Below, in pieces: positions 26,909 to 37,200 of a stretch of 64,000 nt of DNA. A program made the translations under genes and the position numbers. This stretch comes from Paenibacillus algorifonticola (GTDB lineage: Bacteria > Bacillota > Bacilli > Paenibacillales > Paenibacillaceae): contig NZ_KQ040780.1 in the NCBI RefSeq assembly GCF_000971975.1, positions 62,662 through 126,661 on the forward strand, given 5' to 3'. Under the pieces are notes generated by a model. That model was not told the DNA's origin. It saw only the letters and a list, made by a program, of their open reading frames with translations, and did not search any database. The stretch's first letter is position 1; every line of letters starts with the position of its first letter.

Positions 26909-27538
26909 ATGAAGTATGCGGATGAGAAGGTCATTGCCATGTTGTTCGGAGGAGACGAGGAGGAGCGAGAGAAGGACCGTAAGGGAGAGGACTCGCCATC
27001 GCCATCGCTTGAAGGGATGACGCTTCACGTTCAAGGGGAGCGTCACCAGTTTGCACGCCGCTTCATCCCTGGAGGGGAAGCTTCGATTGTGCTGTCGCAA
27101 GCGTTTACGGTGATGGATGAGGAGACGGCAAGGCTGAAATATCCTGCGGAGCGGCGGCCCAAGCTGATTTTCACCAATGAGCAAACCTCGATTAACGTCG
27201 CTTTCCAGCAGACGGGCTTTGAGATTGAACCTGACGATGTGGAGGAATTCAGCGGGACGATGCTTGCCGTACTCAAGCGCTCGCAGCCTGCTGCGCGTTG
27301 GTTCCATGAAGGCATGCGGGAGGTCGGCGGGAAGCCGGTCGCTTTTTTCGCCTATTTGACGCCTGCGCTGGACTGCAACCTGTACAATCTGATGCTGCTT
27401 GCTGAGCTGAATGGGAGGGCCATCGCCTGTACATTCAATTGCATGGAAGAGGAAATGGATGACTGGAGAAAGCTCGGGGAAGCGATGCTGGCCTCGATTA
27501 AATGGCATCTGCCCGAACAGGAAGGTGATCGGTTATGA
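26909..27538 (+). CDS. DcrB/DUF1795-like protein, putative Rhs-effector chaperone or adaptor
   Basis: The product is about 209 residues. After a charged N-terminal segment the fold runs as in DcrB/DUF1795 proteins: FIPGGEASIVLSQAFTVMDEE, then KLIFTNEQTSINVAFQQTGFE, and a GKPVAFFAYLTPALDCNLYNLMLLAELNGRA core. In type VI systems DUF1795 (Eag) proteins bind the membrane-inserting segment of Rhs and PAAR effectors, and the giant Rhs protein downstream has such a segment. The family call is by pattern, not search. I start it at the ATG at 26909 (a GTG at 26906 is also possible). Its stop overlaps the spike gene (ATGA). Confidence 0.6.
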   Translation: MKYADEKVIAMLFGGDEEEREKDRKGEDSPSPSLEGMTLHVQGERHQFARRFIPGGEASIVLSQAFTVMDEETARLKYPAERRPKLIFTNEQTSINVAFQQTGFEIEPDDVEEFSGTMLAVLKRSQPAARWFHEGMREVGGKPVAFFAYLTPALDCNLYNLMLLAELNGRAIACTFNCMEEEMDDWRKLGEAMLASIKWHLPEQEGDRL

Positions 27539-28962
27539 GTACCAATATTATTGCCCCGCATAATGTGCAGATTGCCCCATTCGAGCTTGTCCACATGCTG
27601 TCTCTATCGGTCGAGAAAAAAATCAATGAGCATGCGAAGCTGGTGTTTACCGGCATTGTGTCGGAGGAGCTGAAGGACAGCTACGTGGAAATGACCGACT
27701 CCGAGACGGAGGTTGAGGTGAGCCAGCGGGATGAAGAAGGTGGATTGTCTCCGCTATTTTACGGCTTGGTGCAGCGCATTGAGGTTAAGGCCGTACGCGA
27801 TGTTTATGTGCTGAAGGTAGAGGCGCTGTCCCATACTTGCCAGCTCGATCTGGAGAAGCATACCCGTTCCTATCAGGATACGGGTATGACGTACAAGGCG
27901 CTCATTGATCAAATGGCTGCGAGCTATCCCGGCATGGATGTGCTGGATACCGCAACGCAAGGGGCCAGTCTGGGCAAGTTCACCTTGCAGTATCAGGAGA
28001 CGGATTGGGCGTTTCTCAAACGAATGGCTTCACGATTTCAGGCGGGCCTGATGCCGTCGGCTATGTTCCATTCGCCTAAAGTATTTCTGGGAACGCCGGA
28101 TGGCGATGCTGCCGGAAAGCTGGAGGATATGCCCTACAGCGTGCGCAAGGATGTGCTGCATTACCGGCGGATGTGCAAAACCGGCATGCAGGGCGTGACG
28201 GAGCAGGACTTTATTTTTTATGAGATTGAGACGACGCAGTGGCTGCTGGACTTGGGACAATGCATCACCTTCAAAAAGCAGCAGCTTTATGTGTGTGAAA
28301 TGCACAGCCAGTGGAAGGAAGGCATGCTGTCGCATCGCTACTTGCTCTGTTCGGGCAGGGGGCTAAGCCAGCCGCCGCTCTATGCCTCGGCTCTCACCGG
28401 AGCTTCACTGCAAGGCAAGGTGCTGGCGATAGCCAAGGACACCGTGCAAATTCATCTGGATATTGATGAAAAGCAGGACCCGGGCACGGCTTACTGGTTC
28501 CCTTATTCCTCCGTGTATACGGCGGAAGGGGGGACGGGCTGGTACTGCATGCCGGAGAAGGGCGACCAGGTCAGGGTGTATTTTCCGAGCGGCAAGGAAG
28601 AGAACGGCATTGCATCAAGCTCCGTCCGGCAAAATGTCGAGGAGGGCGAGCATAACAAGCTGGGCAATCCCGACCATAAGTTTTTTCGTACGCCAGCAGG
28701 CAAAGAGCTGAAAATGACACCTGAGGAAATCATTATTACCGGCAAGGATGGGGAAGTGTTCATCCGGCTCAGTGATGAGGGCGGCATTGAAATTATGAGC
28801 AAAAAGAAAATTACGATCAAGGCCGAGGAAGATATCGCCATTGATTCACAGCAGAAGGTGCTCATTTCCGCCAAGGATGAAATCAGCCTGACCTGCAAGG
28901 AAAGCCTGATCAAGATGGACGGCAATACGACGATTAAGGGCAAGGAGCTAAAGACGAATTAA
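27535..28962 (+). CDS. VgrG-like spike protein (contractile-injection-system type)
   Basis: The product is 475 residues. Residues 1-350 resemble the gp27/late-control-D body of VgrG: LSLSVEKKINEHAKLVFTG, then LDLEKHTRSYQDTGMTYKAL and YQETDWAFLKRMASRF, all shared with the N terminus of the giant Rhs protein. The C terminus (VRVYFPSGKEENG, then a repetitive EIMSKKKITIKAEEDIAID stretch) looks like the gp5 OB and beta-helix needle. Such trimers tip phage tails and T6SS-like devices. No sheath, tube or baseplate gene is in view, so the machine that launches it is not identified. It overlaps the upstream gene by four bases. Confidence 0.82.
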   Translation: MSTNIIAPHNVQIAPFELVHMLSLSVEKKINEHAKLVFTGIVSEELKDSYVEMTDSETEVEVSQRDEEGGLSPLFYGLVQRIEVKAVRDVYVLKVEALSHTCQLDLEKHTRSYQDTGMTYKALIDQMAASYPGMDVLDTATQGASLGKFTLQYQETDWAFLKRMASRFQAGLMPSAMFHSPKVFLGTPDGDAAGKLEDMPYSVRKDVLHYRRMCKTGMQGVTEQDFIFYEIETTQWLLDLGQCITFKKQQLYVCEMHSQWKEGMLSHRYLLCSGRGLSQPPLYASALTGASLQGKVLAIAKDTVQIHLDIDEKQDPGTAYWFPYSSVYTAEGGTGWYCMPEKGDQVRVYFPSGKEENGIASSSVRQNVEEGEHNKLGNPDHKFFRTPAGKELKMTPEEIIITGKDGEVFIRLSDEGGIEIMSKKKITIKAEEDIAIDSQQKVLISAKDEISLTCKESLIKMDGNTTIKGKELKTN

Positions 28963-29072
28963 AGTTGCACAGTATGCAAACACAGCATAAACCAACCTAC
29001 ACACGCAAGGGGAGAGCTTACGGGAGAAGTCATAAGAGAAATGACAATTGATCGGTGAAAGGGGAGCGGTTC

Positions 29073-30218
29073 ATGCAGGAAAATCGGCTCGAGCTATTTG
29101 AGGAGCAGGTGGCTGAAGAGCTTAGCCAGCGGGCGCTGCTGGCGTTGGAGCGGTATTTTACAGCGCACAGGGATCGGCTTGCGGAGCTGTTCATTCAATC
29201 GTTTGAGCAGCTATGCCTTCATATCAGGAGAAGGCAGCAGCAGGGACTGCAAGGAAAGCTGGGGCATATCACCTATTCGCTGCTGCGGACGGAGCTGCTT
29301 GCGGGCAGCCCGCTTTATTTGGCGGAGGCAACTGATCGAACGTGGTATATGGATGAAAATAGCTGCTTTGGCAGTTACGATGCAAGCTGGGCTTTTCGTG
29401 ATCTGGCTGGACTGGAGCAGGAGCTTCTAGCTGAGGCTAGGGGCTACTTCCCAGATTCAGAGGCTGCGCTGCAGGCAGAGGCCATTCGGCTGAGGACAGC
29501 GGTGCAGGCGCATCGCTACGTCATTAGCTTAATCCGCTATGCAATGCCGGAGGCGGCGAAGCTGCAAGCTTACAGGGAGCTCTCGAAGGAAGTGGAATGC
29601 GAGGTGCGCGCTGGCGAGTACATGGATCAGAGCGAGACGGTGTACAAGGAGGATTTTCGCCAAAAAGAGGCTGCCGAGATTCGCGCTTACTTGGAGCAAA
29701 AGCAGGAGCTGGCCTACACCTATGAGGTGTTTGCAGGGCTGGATTTGGCCCGTGGCCATTATGCGGGCATTCAGGCGCTGTATAGCGATTTTCGCGGCAG
29801 CGACCTTTCGCATAGCTCGTTTGAAGGAGGAGCGCTAGTCGGAGCTAAGCTGAGCTTTAGCAAGCTCACGCAGGCGAGCTTTCGCTACACGCTGCTGTGC
29901 GAAGCGGATTTTAGCGGAAGCGAGCTGCGGGGAGCGGATTTCAGCTATTGCTGCGGGCCAAGCGGACAACGCGATCCGTTCGTATGGGAGCATCCGGGCT
30001 TTGTGCCGCTGCGGTTTAATGGCGCGGATTTGAGCGGGGCTGATTTTACGCTCGCAAATGTGAAGGGAGCAAGCTTTATCGGGGCTAATCTGGATGGCGC
30101 GATATTCGAGCAAGCGAATATAGAGCAGGCATTGTTTAGTGCAAGTGCCCGCAGCAGGGCTTCATTCAGCAAAGAGCAGCTGGCACAGGCGATCTGGATC
30201 GAGGAGGACGGAGCATGA
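29073..30218 (+). CDS. Pentapeptide-repeat protein, putative effector adaptor
   Basis: The product is 381 residues. The N-terminal 240 residues are helical and glutamate-rich. From about residue 250 there are A(D/N)LxG-type pentapeptides (GADFSYC, GADLSGADF, GANLDGAIFEQANI), giving a short right-handed quadrilateral helix. In T6SS-type clusters pentapeptide proteins and DUF2169 adaptors link VgrG or PAAR to effectors. The same job is inferred here from its place between the spike and the PAAR-like gene. I start it at the ATG at 29073, six bases after GGGGAG; the GTG at 29055 lies within that leader. Confidence 0.75.
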   Translation: MQENRLELFEEQVAEELSQRALLALERYFTAHRDRLAELFIQSFEQLCLHIRRRQQQGLQGKLGHITYSLLRTELLAGSPLYLAEATDRTWYMDENSCFGSYDASWAFRDLAGLEQELLAEARGYFPDSEAALQAEAIRLRTAVQAHRYVISLIRYAMPEAAKLQAYRELSKEVECEVRAGEYMDQSETVYKEDFRQKEAAEIRAYLEQKQELAYTYEVFAGLDLARGHYAGIQALYSDFRGSDLSHSSFEGGALVGAKLSFSKLTQASFRYTLLCEADFSGSELRGADFSYCCGPSGQRDPFVWEHPGFVPLRFNGADLSGADFTLANVKGASFIGANLDGAIFEQANIEQALFSASARSRASFSKEQLAQAIWIEEDGA

Positions 30219-30784
30219 GGAAGGGCTTGTTCGTCATGATGCAGGATCAGCGAATAGTCGATGCAATGCGCCCGATGGACAGTGATGGAGTGCTAACGGA
30301 AGCACTTGCTGGCCCTAAGGGAGGCGCGTTGTTTTTCAAACCCGATAGCTCCCAAAGTATAGCGCCGCTGCGGCTGGTGGAGCAGAAGCGGGCTGTTGCC
30401 GTCGATTTTATCCAGAAGCCGGCGCCGCTCGTCTCGGACATGGTGAAAGAGGTGCTGGCAAAGTATGCGCCGCGCGCATTGTTTCGTTCGGTCGTGCTTG
30501 TCGATCCGGCGAGCGGCATACAAGCGTCGTATTGGCTGCTGGAGCGTCCGCTCGTCCATTGCCTGGCTGCGCAAACCGAATTTTTTCCAGATGGGACCTG
30601 TAAACGGCTGGTGGTTGATCCGGCAAAAGCAGGCAAACATCCGTTTTTGAAAATTGGCGGCCTGCGTGAGGATGTGACGCTCGTGCAGCTTGGTGTGGCC
30701 GAAAGCCTGCTGCGCAGGGAAGTAACGGGCATTCGATTCACGAAGGTGCAGCTTCAACTATCCGAAGAGGAGCGATGGGGATGA
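30215..30784 (+). CDS. Imm11/DUF1629-like protein of the VgrG-Rhs operon
   Basis: The product is 189 residues. The C-terminal half has the Imm11/DUF1629 pattern: LFRSVVLVDPASGIQASYWLL, a central HPFLKIGGLREDVTLVQLG, and VAESLLRREVTGIRFTKVQ at the end. That family includes toxin-immunity and polymorphic-toxin accessory proteins. An immunity-like gene upstream of the toxin rather than behind it is unusual; an adaptor or structural role is possible. Another Imm11-like protein lies at 39693-40232. Start and stop overlap the neighbours by four bases each, so the operon is tightly coupled. Confidence 0.5.
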   Translation: MRKGLFVMMQDQRIVDAMRPMDSDGVLTEALAGPKGGALFFKPDSSQSIAPLRLVEQKRAVAVDFIQKPAPLVSDMVKEVLAKYAPRALFRSVVLVDPASGIQASYWLLERPLVHCLAAQTEFFPDGTCKRLVVDPAKAGKHPFLKIGGLREDVTLVQLGVAESLLRREVTGIRFTKVQLQLSEEERWG

Positions 30785-31188
30785 GCGGTGATGGAAACGG
30801 TTCAGCAAATATTATAGCAGGCCAAGGGGCGTCTGAGAGCTATGTGGTGGCCGGAGCGATTATTTCCTGCAATTGGGGCACGAAGCGGATGCGTCTCAAG
30901 ACGCCCCTTAGCCACGGCGTTTATATTCAAAAGCAAGCGCAGCTTAATATTGGCGATTATATGCTGGGGACGAATATAATGCCTTTTGAACGGTGCATGA
31001 GCCAGTCGAATCCGGCTGTTGTAGCGGCAGGCGGCATTGCGCCGTGTACCCCGATTATTGCACTGCCATGGACGAACGGCAAAACGGAAACGAAGGTTGG
31101 CGGGCTCCCCGCGCTGCTCAGCTGCTCCAAAAATTCATGCCTGTACTGCGGCACGATCTCAATTGAAGATGACGGGCAGGGCGTATAG
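30781..31188 (+). CDS. PAAR-like protein (DUF4280)
   Basis: The product is 135 residues. After a glycine-rich start, YVVAGAIISCNWGTKRMRLKTPLSHGV begins the DUF4280 domain, and six cysteines and a buried CTPIIALPWTNGKTETKVGGLPAL segment follow, as in this PAAR-like spike-tip family. Such proteins sharpen the VgrG tip and dock effectors. The ATG at 30781 (overlapping the upstream stop as ATGA) is preferred over 30775 because AGGAG then has eight-base spacing. It precedes the Rhs gene by 33 bp. Confidence 0.82.
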   Translation: MSGDGNGSANIIAGQGASESYVVAGAIISCNWGTKRMRLKTPLSHGVYIQKQAQLNIGDYMLGTNIMPFERCMSQSNPAVVAAGGIAPCTPIIALPWTNGKTETKVGGLPALLSCSKNSCLYCGTISIEDDGQGV

Positions 31189-31221
31189 GCATGCGGGCGT
31201 CAGAGGAAGGAGGGGGCGGGA

Positions 31222-34200
31222 ATGTCCACAGAAAAAAAGGCCATCGGCTATGAGCAGCTGCGACTGCAATGGCCGTATGCCGTGCAGCAGATTCAAGGGC
31301 TGCGCATCGAAAAACGCGTCAATGAGCATGCCCTTCTATGGGTGAGCGGCATCCTTCCCGAGGAACGGGAGGATCAGGATTTGCAGCTCGTCAGCGAGCA
31401 GGATCAGGTCGAGCTGCATCAGGTGGATGAGCAGGGCGGCATGGTGCGGATTTTGTTCAGCGGGACGGTCGCGAATTTTCTGGTGCGAGCGGTCCGCAGT
31501 GTGTATACGTTCGAGCTTACGGTGCTGTCGCATACGAGCAGCATGGATCTAGAGCGCAACACGCGCTCCTTCCAGCATGGGGAAATGAAATATGAAGAGC
31601 TGCTGAAGACGGTGCTGGCGGCTTATCCGAAGGCCGATACGATTAACGAAGCGGCGCATAATGAAAAGCTGGGCGAGCTGACGCTGCAGTATGAGGAGAC
31701 GGATTGGGCTTTTTTGAAGCGTATGGCCTCGCGCTTTGGGGCTGTTCTCGTGCCGGAGGCTGCCGCTGCATCGCCTAAGTTCTGGTTCGGCTTAGGCGAA
31801 GGGCGGCTTGTGGAGCTGCCACTGCATGCCTATACAATTGCAAAAACACTGTCGCCCTATCGAAAGGCGGCTGCTCTAGGCGAGGGCGAAGCTTTAAGCG
31901 AGCAGGATTTTCTCGGCTATGAGGTCGTCAGCGAGCAGGTGCTGCAAATCGGCGATCGGGTAGAGGTAAAGGGGCGCGAGCTGGCTGTTGCTGAGGTAGA
32001 GGCGGAGCTGCGGCAGGCGCTGCTCCTCTTCACCTATAAGCTGCTGCCCCCGTCCGGCATTCGCCAAAGCGAGCTGTTTAATGAGCAGGTCGTAGGCGCA
32101 GCGCTGGAAGGGCGAATTCTTGAGGTGAAAAACGCGGCTGTGCGCGTTCAGCTCGATGTGGATGCGGAGCAAAAGCAGGAGGAAGCAAGCTGGCTTCCGT
32201 ACGCATCGGTCTATGCATCGGAGGACGGGAGCGGCATGCACTGCATGCCTGAGCAGGGCGACGCGGTGCAGGTATATTTTCCGAGCCGTCAGGAAGGGGA
32301 GGCGATGGCGCTCAGCTCGGTGCGCAAGAGTGGGCAGGACTCCCCTAAAATGGCGGATTCCAGCGTCAAATCATGGACGACTCCGTATGGCAAGGAAATG
32401 AAGCTCGCCGGGCAGGAGCTTTCGCTTATTGCCCAGGAAGGCGTGCTGTTCATTCAGCTGCATGAGGAGAATGGCATTGAAATTCGCAGCGATACGGCGA
32501 TTGCGATTAAATCGGAGGAGCCGATTGAGCTTTCCTCGGAAACAAATCTGGAGATTACGGCGCAGGAAGGGCTGTATCTCGTCTGCGGCAACAGCAGCAT
32601 CGTGATGGACGGAGACACGGATGTGCTTGCCGACGAACTGCTGCTGGTCGGCACGTATTTTGCTCCCGTCGTTGTAGAGGATCTCAATGAGGAGGAAGTG
32701 CTGCCTGTACCGCTGCCCGAGCCGCCGCCTCCAGAGCCGGAGGAGCCGAAGAAAAAAGGCGGCTGGCTCGGCACGCTGCTCGATGTCGTGCAGGTCGGGC
32801 TGGATATCGCGGGCTGTGTGCCGGGGCTTGGCGTAGTCGCGAACGTGGCAAATGCGGCGATTTCTGTTGGACGCGGCGACTATCTAGGCGCGGCGATGTC
32901 TATGGCGTCCTGTATTGTGCCGGGAGCAGGGCCAGCGCTCAAGGGAGCGAGAATGGCGAAAAATGCCGCCAAAGCCGGCAAGGCGATGATGAAGGCCGCG
33001 GATGCCGCCAAGACTGCCGGCAAGACGCTGAGTGCGGCGCAAAAGGCGTTTAAGTCCACATCGGCTTTCACGAAGCAGATGGTGACCGGTATTAAGGCGG
33101 TAGACGGCAAGGTGCTGACGGCAGCGCGCAAGGTCGGCAGCAATTTGGACAAGCTGGAGCAGGTGCAGAAGCTCAAGAAGGTGATGAAGCTGCCGGGCGT
33201 CGAGCAGGCGCTTGATTTTGCCGGAGATATGGCTTTGGATTATGTTTTGGAGAAGACCGGGCTTGAAAATCTAGCGTATTTGTCCTATCTCGGCGGAGGC
33301 AAGAAAAGGGGCGGAAAACGCGGGAAAGGCAAAGGGAAAAGCTCAGGGAAGGCGAAGGGCAATAGCAAGAGCAAGGACAGTAATAAAAGCCAGAACAAGC
33401 CGTCGAAGAAAATGAATCAGGAAAAGCAGAAGAAGGCGAAAAAGGAATCTGCCAAAAAAGATCCGAGCAAGGCGGATAAGCGCAGCTGTAAAAATGACCC
33501 GATCCATGCTGGCTCAGGCGGGCAATTTATTATCCATCCCGCGCTCAAGCTTTATGGCGCGGACACTTGGACCTTCGAGATGCATTACCATTCGCTGCTG
33601 GAAACGGGCGGAGCGATGGGCGCCGTATGGACGCATAACTTTGAGCTGGCTCTTACGTTTGAGGAAGATGAAGCGGATGCGGCGGCAGTGGAAGCCGATC
33701 GTGTGGCAAGCAAGGAGGCAGAAGCTGCGCTTGATAAGGTGCTGCTTGCGAAGCAGTCTGTTGCCGAGGCTAATCCGCTCGGCATTACGGTCTGGCGGAC
33801 GAAAAGCCGCCGCAACCGTTTTGTAAGACAGGCAGACGGAGTTTATCGGAGTGCGGATACCGATGTGCTTGGCGAGGAACTGCGGCAGGAGCCGGAAGGA
33901 TATGTGCTGTGGCAGCGTGAAACGCAGGAGCGGATTTATTTTAATCCGGCAGGTCAGGCATTGAAATGGGTGAATGCTCATGGGCAGGCACTGGAGATGC
34001 GTTATGATGCGCAGGGACGGCTCGCCAGCTTAACGGATGCTATTACGCGGCAAGCGCTGAAGCTGACTTACGATACGCAAGGACTGCTCAGCCGCGTGAG
34101 TGAGGGCAAGCGAATCATTCGGATGCAATATAATGCCTCCCATCAAATGACGCGTTATATCGATGCGAATGGCAATGAGACGGATATCGGCTACCACTGG

Positions 34201-37200
34201 AATGGCAAGCTGGAGCGGATGAGTGTAGGCGGAGCGATCCAATACGAGAATACGTTTGATGAGTTTGGCCGCATTACGAGCCAGTCGGATGCATCCGGCG
34301 CCATCGCGTATTTGGACTATGATGTGGAAAGCCGCTTTGGCTACACGATTACGACGGCAATCGATCGACTGGGCGCGGTTGAAGTGCTGGTGCATGATGA
34401 TCAGCTTCAATTGGTGGAGATCGTCCAGAAGGACGGCAGTCTCGTTCAGCTGGCATACAACGCGCAGGGTAAGCTGATATCGGAAACGCAGGCGGATGGC
34501 AGCGCAGTTGCGATGGCCTATGACGACTACGGGCAGCTGATTAGCATGACGGATGCGCTAGGCCATGTCACGAGCTACGTTTACGACGAGCAGGGGCTGC
34601 TCGTTAGTGAAACGGATGAGGAAGGGCGGACGACCGCTTATGCCTATGATAGTGGCGGGCGACTAGCTGAAATCATTCGCGCGGATGGCGCAGTAGCGAA
34701 AATGACGTACAATGCGAACGGACAGCGAGAAAGCTACGTCGATTTTAATGGTGTAACGACCTCGTATGCCTACGGCCCGGATGGGCGCGTACTGCAAATA
34801 AAAGACGGCGAAGAGCGTATGATGGTCGTGGAATATGACCTGTCGGGGCGGGTTGCCAGTCTGGGCTATCCGTCAGGAGGAACCATATTACGCGAGTATG
34901 ATGCAAATGATAATTTAGTCAAAGTTATCGATCCGTTGAAACGGGTATATGCTTTTGGCTATGATGCGTTTGATCGAAAGACGCTGGAGACGCTGCCTTC
35001 TGGTGCGACAATCGTCTATGTATACAATGCGAATGGCTTGCTGGAGCGTGAAAAGGATGCGCTCGGACAGGTGACCGCCTATCGTTATGATGCCGAGGAA
35101 CGGCTGGTGGCGCGGACGGATGCGCGCGGCGGGCAGACACAGTATGAGTGGGATGCAGCGGACAATTTGGTCGCCGTTACGGATGCGCTCGGAAGGACGG
35201 AGCGTTTTGGCTATGATGGGCTGGGCCGGGTCAACGCCATGTGGGATGCCAGCGGAGTACAAATCACGCAGCTCGATTATGACGCGGCAGGCAATCGGGT
35301 GGCGGAAATCAATGCGCTTGGCCAAGCGACGCGTTACCGTTTTAACAAAGCGGGACAGATTGCCGTGAAGGAAAACGCGAACGAGCAGCAGACGACGTTT
35401 GCTTACGATGCGGCGGCCCGAATCACGGAGGTCATGGAGCATGACGAAGCGACGTATCGCCAGAGCTATGACGGCGAAGGGCAAATTACGAGCTATACCG
35501 ATGCGAATGGCAATGAAACGAAGCTGTCGTATGACCGCAGTGGTCTGCTGGAGCAGGAAGAGACTGCGACAGGCGAGGTGCTGCGCTTCTCGTATGACAA
35601 TCGCGGCTGGCTGAAGGGAAGGGCGAATGCGCGAGGCCAGCAGGCAGCGTATGGCTATGATGCCGCAGGCCAATTGAAATCCATAAAGGATGAAGCGGGG
35701 CAAATTGGCCTCAGCTATAATATCGACGGGAATGTTATTCGGGTAGAAGAAGAAGGGCGCGTGAAGCGGCGAACATTCGACATTTTGGGGCGCCTCACCT
35801 CCTGTCAGGACAGCAATGGCCAGACGATTCGCTACGCCTATGATGAAGCCGGAAATTTGCGGGTCATGACTTACCCAGACGGCAAGCAAGTAACGTATTC
35901 GTATGATCTTGCAGGCCAGATGACGCAGGTGAAGGACTGGCGTGGACGTGTGACCCGTTACAGCTATGATGTGAACGGCAGGCTGGTACGAACCGAGCGT
36001 CCGAATGGAAGTATAGAGCAGCGAAGCTATGATGCACAGGGCCAGTTGGTGCGGCTGTGGGATATTAACCGACAGGGCGTCATGTTACAGCAGTATCGCA
36101 TGACATACAATGAGCTGGGCCAACTGGTGGAAGAGGAAGAAAAGCAGTACACCTACGATAATTTGCGCCGCCTTGTGAGCGGAGCGATGCCGGGACGCAA
36201 GCTGTGGTACAGCTACGACCTCGGCGGCAACCTGACAGAAGCGGGCGAAGCGCCGCTGGCTGCGACAGCGATGAGCTATGCGCAGGATAATCGTCTTGCC
36301 ACAGTGAACGGCAAGGACGTCGTATATGATGCGGACGGGAATTTGCTCGTTTTGCCCATGGTGCTGGAGAAGGATGTTCAGGCAGAGACAGCGACATATC
36401 GGTACGATGCGCGGAATCGTCTGACGCAGGCTGGACGAACCAGCTACACCTACGATGCCGAGCAAGTGCGCATGTCGGTGACATGGCGCGGACAGACGAC
36501 ACATTATGTGACGGATCAGGTGGAAGAGCTGAGCCGGGTGCTGTTAGAACAGGATGGGCGCGGCGAGACGAAGGCTTATTTTGTGTATGGAGCGGAAGGG
36601 CTTATCGGTCGCGAAGACAGCATGGGCCGCTATCAGAGCTATCACTATGATTTGCGCGGCAGTACGACGCTTCTGTCGGATGAGAACGGGCGCGTGACAG
36701 ACCGATACACGTACGGATTGTATGGGGAGCGGGAGCATCACGAAGGGACAACGCGGCAGCCGTTTTGCTATAATGGACGGGACGGCGTCATGACCGATCC
36801 GAACGGCCTTTACTACATGCGGGCGCGGTATTACCATACTGGCATCAAGCGGTTTTTGAACCGGGATGTGCTGCGCGGAAGCATTGTAGAAGGGCAGACC
36901 TTTAACCGGTTTGGGTATGTGAATGGCGATCCGGTGAGTTTGATTGATCCGTTTGGATTAGAGGCAATGAGTGAGTGCTCCAAGGGGAAGGCTAAAGATA
37001 AAGCTGTAGTAATTACTCTTAAGTATGATAAAAAAATGCCTAAAAACGAATTTGAAAGAAAGGCAAAAAAATTAAAAGAACTAGGGGATCAAGGTTTATT
37101 ATACAAAGCTCAAAATCCTGTATCTAGAGACCCTAATATTACAAAACAATATCGACAAGACATGATAAAGAGAATATGGAATCAATACGGCAAGGGAAAT

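Noticed and set aside
33494..33981. Open frames on both strands within the rhs N-terminal region
   Set aside because: Shadows of the 2064-codon frame, which is continuous and has clear domains.
34915..35889. 324-codon minus-strand frame inside the rhs gene
   Set aside because: Complement of regular YD repeats, which produce long open antisense frames.
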